Shown here piece after piece: positions 59,446 to 64,000 of a stretch of 64,000 nucleotides of DNA (the stretch's first letter is position 1; the number at the start of each line of letters is the position of its first letter). Both the position numbers and the translations under genes were made by a program. Below the pieces are notes generated by a model that was not told the origin of the DNA, made no database searches, and saw only the letters and a program-made list of their open reading frames with translations. This stretch comes from CAYXDO01 sp964463485 (lineage in GTDB: Bacteria; Myxococcota; Kuafuiibacteriia; Kuafuiibacteriales; Kuafuiibacteriaceae): positions 37,054 through 101,053 of the forward strand of contig CAYXDO010000019.1 of NCBI GenBank assembly GCA_964463485.1, written 5' to 3'.

Positions 59446-62400
59446 ATGGCGAGCTTCACGCACCTACACTTGCACACTCAGTACAGCTTTCTCGACGGAG
59501 CCATTCTCATGGACTCTCTCGGGTCTGCCATCAAGTCCCGGGGCATGGATTCGTGTGCGATCACCGATCATGGAAATCTCTTCGGCGCCGTGGATTTCTA
59601 CAAGCGCGCCAAGGATCTCAAGATCAAACCCATCTTGGGTGCCGAGCTTTGGATCGCGGCCGATCGCAAGGACCGGACGAGCCGAAGAAATCACCACCTG
59701 GTCGTGCTCGCCAAGGACGCCGTGGGCTGGAAGAACCTGATGTACTTGGTGTCCATGGGGTACATGGAAGGGTTCTATTACAAACCCAGGATCGACAAGC
59801 AACTGCTCGCGGAGAGGAGCGAGGGGTTGATTGGTCTGTCAGGGTGCCTCGGAGGTGAGATCCCGGCCGCATGTATCACCAAGGACCTCGATGGAGCTCG
59901 GGCTCTGGCTCGTGAGTACAAACAAATTTTCACGCCCGGTCATTTTTTCCTGGAGTTGCAGGAGAACGGCAAAGAGGACCAAGTCGTCGCCAACACTCAC
60001 CTGAAGCAGCTGGGCAAGGACGAAGACCTGCCGCTCGTCGCCACGAACAACTGTCACTACGTCGACAAGGCGGACGCTGCCGCGCACGAGGTGCTGCTCT
60101 GCATTCAGTACGGCAAACCTCTCGGCTCGGAGAAGATGCTCAGGAAGCCTAGCGACGCGCTCTACATTCGGACTCCCGAGGAGATGGAAGCAGCCTTCTC
60201 GGATTGTCCCGAGGCCATCGCGAATACTCAGCGAATCAAGGAGATGATCTCGCTCGAGCTCTCGCTCGGCAAACCCATGCTCCCGACGTTCCGACCGCCC
60301 GACGGGAGTGACCTCCCCACGCATTTGAAAGTCCGCGCTCGCGAAGGCCTCGATCGCCGATTCCAGGAAATGAGCTACGCGATCGATCGAGACGAATATC
60401 GCTCACGGCTCGAGTTCGAGCTCGACGTGATCGTGAAGATGCAGTTTCCGGGCTACTTCCTCATCGTCGCCGACTTCATCAACTGGGCCAAGGAGCATCG
60501 GATCGCGGTGGGGCCGGGGCGCGGCTCGGGCGCCGGCTCGCTGGTCGCGTATGCGCTGCGGATCACCGACCTCGATCCGATCCCCTACGCGCTCTTGTTC
60601 GAGCGATTCCTCAATCCCGAGCGAATTTCGATGCCCGACTTCGACGTCGACTTCTGCCAGGAGCGCCGGGGTGAAGTCATCGAGTACGTGAGCGACAAAT
60701 ACGGTCGCAAGAACGTCGGCCAGATCGCGACCTTCGCTCAAATGAAGGCGAAGAGTGTCATCAAAGACGTCGCGCGAGCGCTCGAGGTGCCTTTTCAGGA
60801 CGTCAACGCCATCACCAAGCTCTTGCCGAACGTCTACAAAGACGAGAAGGGCAACACCAAACCCATCACGCTCGACAAGGCGCTCGAGCTCGAGCCGAAG
60901 TTGCGCCTCCTCACCGAGGAGAACGAAACCTACGGGCGCATCATCGAGATCGCCCGGCGGCTCGAGGGGCTCTATCGACAGGCCGGCATGCACGCTGCAG
61001 GCATCGTGATCGCGGACGCCGAGCTCTATCAGTACGTGCCGGTCTTCGCGGGCAAAGACGGAGAGTTGGTCTCTCAGTTTTCGATGAACGATGTGGAGGC
61101 CGCGGGCCTCGTGAAGTTCGACTTCCTGGGTTTGAAGACCCTCGACGTCATCGATCACGCCGAGCGCCACGTGAATCGACGCATCAAGGACGAGGTGGCG
61201 AGGAGAGATGTCGATGGTCTCTACGTTCATCCGCACGTGCGCCGTGCGCTTGGTGCGCATGCGAAGATCAAGGAGGCCCTCGACGCGGGCCAGCTCGATT
61301 GTCGGGAGTGCTCGCTCGACGAACCTACACCCGGGAAGGTCGACCTGACTCTTCGCACGATGTTGCAGCCTTTTCAGGACCCGAAGGTGTACCAACTCGT
61401 CTCCTCGGGAGACACCGTGGGCGTATTTCAGCTCGAGTCGACCGGCTTCCGGGAGCTCTTGAAGCGACTCAAGCCGGACTGCTTCGAAGACATCGTCGCG
61501 GCGGTCGCGTTGTATCGCCCCGGGCCGCTCCAGACGGGCATGGTGGACGATTTCATCGACTGCAAACACGGCCGTAAACCCATCCGTTATCCGCACCCCT
61601 TGCTGGAGCATGTGCTCAAGCCGACGTACGGTGGCTTCGTGTATCAGGAGCAAGTGATGCAGGCGGCGCAAGTCATGGGCGGCTACTCACTCGGAGGAGC
61701 CGACTTGCTCCGCCGTGCCATGGGTAAGAAGAAGGCCGAGGTCATGGCCGCCGAACGCGGCAAGTTCGTCGACGGCTGCACGAGGGGAGGCATTCCGGAG
61801 AAGGACGCTGGCGAGGTGTTCGACCTCATGGAGAAGTTCGCGGGGTACGGCTTCAACAAGTCGCACTCCGCCGCGTACGCACTGGTGACTTTCGAGACCG
61901 CCTACCTCAAGACCTACTACCCGGTCGAGTTCATGGCCGCGCTGCTCACGACCGAGTCCGGCAGCACCGACAACGTCGTCAAGTACACGGCCGAGGCTCG
62001 CGCGATGGGTATTCAGGTGCTGCCGCCTACGGTGAACGAGTCGGAGATTTCGTTCAGCGTGGATCACCAGCGCCTGCGGTTCGGGCTCGCACCCATCAAG
62101 GGGCTCGGCACGGCCGCGCTCGACGGGATCCTCGAGGCGCGCCGGAAGGGACCGTTCAAGTCCATTTACGACTTCGTCGAGCGCGTTCCGCTCAAATATG
62201 TCAACCGCAAGACCCTCGAAGCTTTGGTCCGATCGGGCGCCTTCGACTGCTTCTCGCGGCCGCGAGCCCAACTCTTGAGCGCGATCGACCGGGCCATGGA
62301 AGCGGCGAAGTCGACCCAACACGACCAAGCCGTGGGCCAGGCTTCGCTCTTTGGGGCGCCCGCGTTCTCCGCTGCCGTCAAGCCGCGCGAGCAGTACGAC

Positions 62401-63063
62401 GACGTGACCGAGTGGCCCGAGCTCGAGCGCTTGGAATTGGAAAAGGAGGCCCTCGGGTTCTACGTCACCGGTCACCCGCTCGATCGATATTCGAGCGAGC
62501 TCTCTCGACTCACGAACGCCGACCTCGCGAGTCTCGACGTTCGCCACGCCGGTAGCGACGTCGTGCTCGGCGTGGTCGTCACGGCGATCCGGGAGCGACC
62601 GCTCAAGGACGGTTCGGGTCGAATGGGTTTCGTGTCGGTGGTGGATCGAACGGGCGCGGTCGAGATCTTGGTGGGTGCGCGCGAGTTTGCCGAGGTCGAG
62701 CCAACCTTGCGATCTGGGCAGCCCCTCTTGATCAAGGTCGGGGTTCGCGTCGACCGCGGGGACGAAACCGAGACACTCCGGCTGCGCCTCTTCGAAGCTC
62801 GTACGATCGAAGCGGCCCGCGCTTCCGGTACACGCGCCATCGAAGTCACCCTCGACGAGCAGGCCGTGGAAATGGACAAACTTCACAAGCTGAAGTCTCT
62901 CTTGCGTGACTACCCAGGCGAGTGCTCCTTTGGGTTTCGGATTCGCATTCCTTCCGTCGCAGACGTCGACCTTCAGATCCCCGACGTCCGTACGTCCGCC
63001 AGCGACGCGCTCGTGGATCGAATCGAAGCCATCTTCGGCCGCGGCGTCGTTCGGTTTGCTTGA
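59446..63063 (+). CDS. dnaE: DNA polymerase III alpha subunit
   Basis: A 1205-residue replicative polymerase. The PHP domain begins with FTHLHLHTQYSFLDGA; the family C palm has VGPGRGSGAGSLVAYAL and ISMPDFDVDFCQERR, which contain the catalytic Asp residues; the fingers contain VFQLESTGFRELL; the C-terminal tail has helix-hairpin-helix and OB-fold segments (VVLGVVVTAIRERPLKDGSG). Length is standard. It replicates the chromosome as part of the Pol III holoenzyme. Confidence 0.98.
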   Translation: MASFTHLHLHTQYSFLDGAILMDSLGSAIKSRGMDSCAITDHGNLFGAVDFYKRAKDLKIKPILGAELWIAADRKDRTSRRNHHLVVLAKDAVGWKNLMYLVSMGYMEGFYYKPRIDKQLLAERSEGLIGLSGCLGGEIPAACITKDLDGARALAREYKQIFTPGHFFLELQENGKEDQVVANTHLKQLGKDEDLPLVATNNCHYVDKADAAAHEVLLCIQYGKPLGSEKMLRKPSDALYIRTPEEMEAAFSDCPEAIANTQRIKEMISLELSLGKPMLPTFRPPDGSDLPTHLKVRAREGLDRRFQEMSYAIDRDEYRSRLEFELDVIVKMQFPGYFLIVADFINWAKEHRIAVGPGRGSGAGSLVAYALRITDLDPIPYALLFERFLNPERISMPDFDVDFCQERRGEVIEYVSDKYGRKNVGQIATFAQMKAKSVIKDVARALEVPFQDVNAITKLLPNVYKDEKGNTKPITLDKALELEPKLRLLTEENETYGRIIEIARRLEGLYRQAGMHAAGIVIADAELYQYVPVFAGKDGELVSQFSMNDVEAAGLVKFDFLGLKTLDVIDHAERHVNRRIKDEVARRDVDGLYVHPHVRRALGAHAKIKEALDAGQLDCRECSLDEPTPGKVDLTLRTMLQPFQDPKVYQLVSSGDTVGVFQLESTGFRELLKRLKPDCFEDIVAAVALYRPGPLQTGMVDDFIDCKHGRKPIRYPHPLLEHVLKPTYGGFVYQEQVMQAAQVMGGYSLGGADLLRRAMGKKKAEVMAAERGKFVDGCTRGGIPEKDAGEVFDLMEKFAGYGFNKSHSAAYALVTFETAYLKTYYPVEFMAALLTTESGSTDNVVKYTAEARAMGIQVLPPTVNESEISFSVDHQRLRFGLAPIKGLGTAALDGILEARRKGPFKSIYDFVERVPLKYVNRKTLEALVRSGAFDCFSRPRAQLLSAIDRAMEAAKSTQHDQAVGQASLFGAPAFSAAVKPREQYDDVTEWPELERLELEKEALGFYVTGHPLDRYSSELSRLTNADLASLDVRHAGSDVVLGVVVTAIRERPLKDGSGRMGFVSVVDRTGAVEILVGAREFAEVEPTLRSGQPLLIKVGVRVDRGDETETLRLRLFEARTIEAARASGTRAIEVTLDEQAVEMDKLHKLKSLLRDYPGECSFGFRIRIPSVADVDLQIPDVRTSASDALVDRIEAIFGRGVVRFA

Positions 63064-63109
63064 TTGATACGCACGGTTGCTCTGGCGTCTTTTCGAGAGC
63101 CGTTCCAGC

Positions 63110-63910
63110 ATGACTCCGATGTCGACCCCTCCGCGTCCAGCAGCCACGATCGTCCTCGCCCGGAACCGCGGTGATCGGATCGAAGTCTACTTGGTCAAAC
63201 GCAGCGGGCGCAGCGGGTTCATGGGGGGCGCGCACGTGTTCCCTGGCGGACGCGTCGATGCGGCGGACGGGACTCTCGTGGGTTCGCTCGAACCTCAGCA
63301 AGCCTCCTCGACGGAGAGTTGGATGATCTCGGCGCGGGTGGCGGCCTGTCGGGAGCTCCTCGAGGAGGCCGGCGTCCTCCTCGGATCTCACCCCGAAAAA
63401 GCTCCCGCCGTGCGCGCTCGCCTGACTCAGGGAGAGTCGTTTGCAGCTGCGCTCCTCGCCGAAGGAGCCTCCATCGACCTCCGCGTGCTGACTTATTTTG
63501 CTCACTGGATCACCCCTTCGTTCGAGCCCAAACGGTATGATACTCGTTTCTTTCTCTCCGAGCTGCCCGAAGGTGTCGAGGCGTCGGTGGACGGGCACGA
63601 GATCGTCGAAGGCCGGTGGGCGACTCCGCGAGTCGCCATCGAAGCTCACGAGCGCGGAGACATCTTTCTTCCTCCGCCTACGCTCGTGACCCTCGTCGCT
63701 CTAAGTGAGTTTCAAAGCGTGGAGGCTGCGCGCCAGTCGCTGGAAACTCAGCCCATCCACACCGTCTTGCCCAAGGTGCGCGCGGCCGAGCGAGCTTTCG
63801 AAATCCTCTTCCCGTGGGATGCGGAATACCAAGGCGCAGAAGGCGACGCCGTCGAGTTCGAGGGGCCCGCGCCGGCTGGCCCCTCCCGAGTAGTGATTCG
63901 CGGATTCTGA
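63110..63910 (+). CDS. Nudix-family hydrolase (NUDT19-like)
   Basis: A 266-residue protein. The Nudix box is split: GGRVDAADGTLVGSL is followed by an insertion and then RVAACRELLEEAGVLLG, as in the NUDT7/NUDT19 (RppH-distant, CoA-diphosphatase-like) group with a longer loop between Gly and the REL-EE helix. The N-terminus (ATIVLARNRGDRIEVYLVKRS) and FMGGAHVFPGGR are typical for this group. The ATG at 63110 is used; 63119 is alternative. It lies 46 bp after dnaE. Substrate (CoA or related) is inference. Confidence 0.88.
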   Translation: MTPMSTPPRPAATIVLARNRGDRIEVYLVKRSGRSGFMGGAHVFPGGRVDAADGTLVGSLEPQQASSTESWMISARVAACRELLEEAGVLLGSHPEKAPAVRARLTQGESFAAALLAEGASIDLRVLTYFAHWITPSFEPKRYDTRFFLSELPEGVEASVDGHEIVEGRWATPRVAIEAHERGDIFLPPPTLVTLVALSEFQSVEAARQSLETQPIHTVLPKVRAAERAFEILFPWDAEYQGAEGDAVEFEGPAPAGPSRVVIRGF

Positions 63911-63943
63911 CTCGGAGCCGAGTAAGGAACGCCGACCGTCCTC

Positions 63944-64000
63944 TGCGGATCGTCTGCGTCGGATCGTCTGCGTCGGATCGTCTGCGTCGGATCGTCTGCG
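63944..64000. repeat. 14-bp tandem repeat array truncated by the window edge
   Basis: The unit TGCGTCGGATCGTC occurs three times in a row (63955-63968, 63969-63982, 63983-63996), preceded by an 11-bp degenerate copy (63944-63954) and followed by TGCG at the window end. The array lies just after the Nudix gene and probably continues beyond the window. Confidence 0.85.

Noticed and set aside
1..64000. CRISPR arrays, prophage, integrons or transposons
   Set aside because: I found no regularly spaced identical repeats with unique spacers, no integrase or transposase motif, and no flanking inverted repeats or target duplications.

Overview
The window is high-GC, gene-dense chromosomal DNA from a member of the Myxococcota (Deltaproteobacteria sensu lato), most likely a Polyangiales or Sandaracinus-like bacterium. 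The evidence is the protein repertoire: many lipoproteins, DUF4215 Cys-rich repeats (CGNG...CDDGN), MopE-type DCDD metal-binding repeats, MYXO-CTERM-like tails (Cys, hydrophobic segment, Arg cluster), PPC domains, choice-of-anchor-D (ASH-like) lipoproteins and Cys-rich secreted proteins. I see no rRNA, CRISPR array, integrase or insertion sequence. There is one tRNA gene (Lys, UUU anticodon). No gap without a gene exceeds 300 bp.

Layout. 1-3.5 kb: a truncated gene end, a lipoprotein, a SixA-type phosphatase, a small heat-shock protein and a CBS-pair protein. 3.6-7.5 kb (minus): MoxR-like ATPase, SlyX and an M3 peptidase lipoprotein. 7.6-12.8 kb: a 1750-residue Ig/PPC/DUF4215 surface lipoprotein. 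13.1-16.8 kb (plus): a HAD phosphatase followed by eutB, eutC and eutL. 16.8-19.0 kb (minus): an RTX-like beta-roll protein and an L,D-transpeptidase, neither with a signal peptide. 19.1-22.1 kb (plus): a TetR regulator with its own promoter and operator, then a methyltransferase-flavin oxidase fusion. 22.1-32.4 kb: secreted or lipoprotein genes of largely unknown function, including tandem small paralogues and beta-propeller and ASH-like lipoproteins.

32.4-42.0 kb holds two divergent operons facing each other across about 140 bp. The minus-strand run (38968 down to 32422) begins with four tightly coupled genes: two MopE-repeat proteins, a CX4CH lipoprotein and a CxxCH/MYXO-CTERM protein. It continues without large gaps through an ankyrin protein and two small proteins to a PQQ-type sugar dehydrogenase. 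The plus-strand run is DUF4266, DUF3570, ApbE flavin transferase and a TlpA-like thioredoxin. Together they look like an extracytoplasmic metal/redox locus. This and the eutBCL group with a lone microcompartment shell protein are the best candidates for undescribed biology.

42.1-53.9 kb: a second ASH lipoprotein ending in a TolB-like propeller, an AI-2E family permease, a Tat-like lipoprotein, a GT9 glycosyltransferase, a lipoprotein L,D-transpeptidase, and an operon of a DsbA-like lipoprotein, an N-terminally extended arginase-family enzyme and two unknown proteins. 53.1-64 kb: a HAD-IIA phosphatase, a third propeller lipoprotein, tRNA-Lys, an unknown lipoprotein coupled to a MutT-like Nudix protein, a GAF-GAF histidine kinase, DnaE and a second Nudix protein. 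A 14-bp tandem repeat runs off the right edge.
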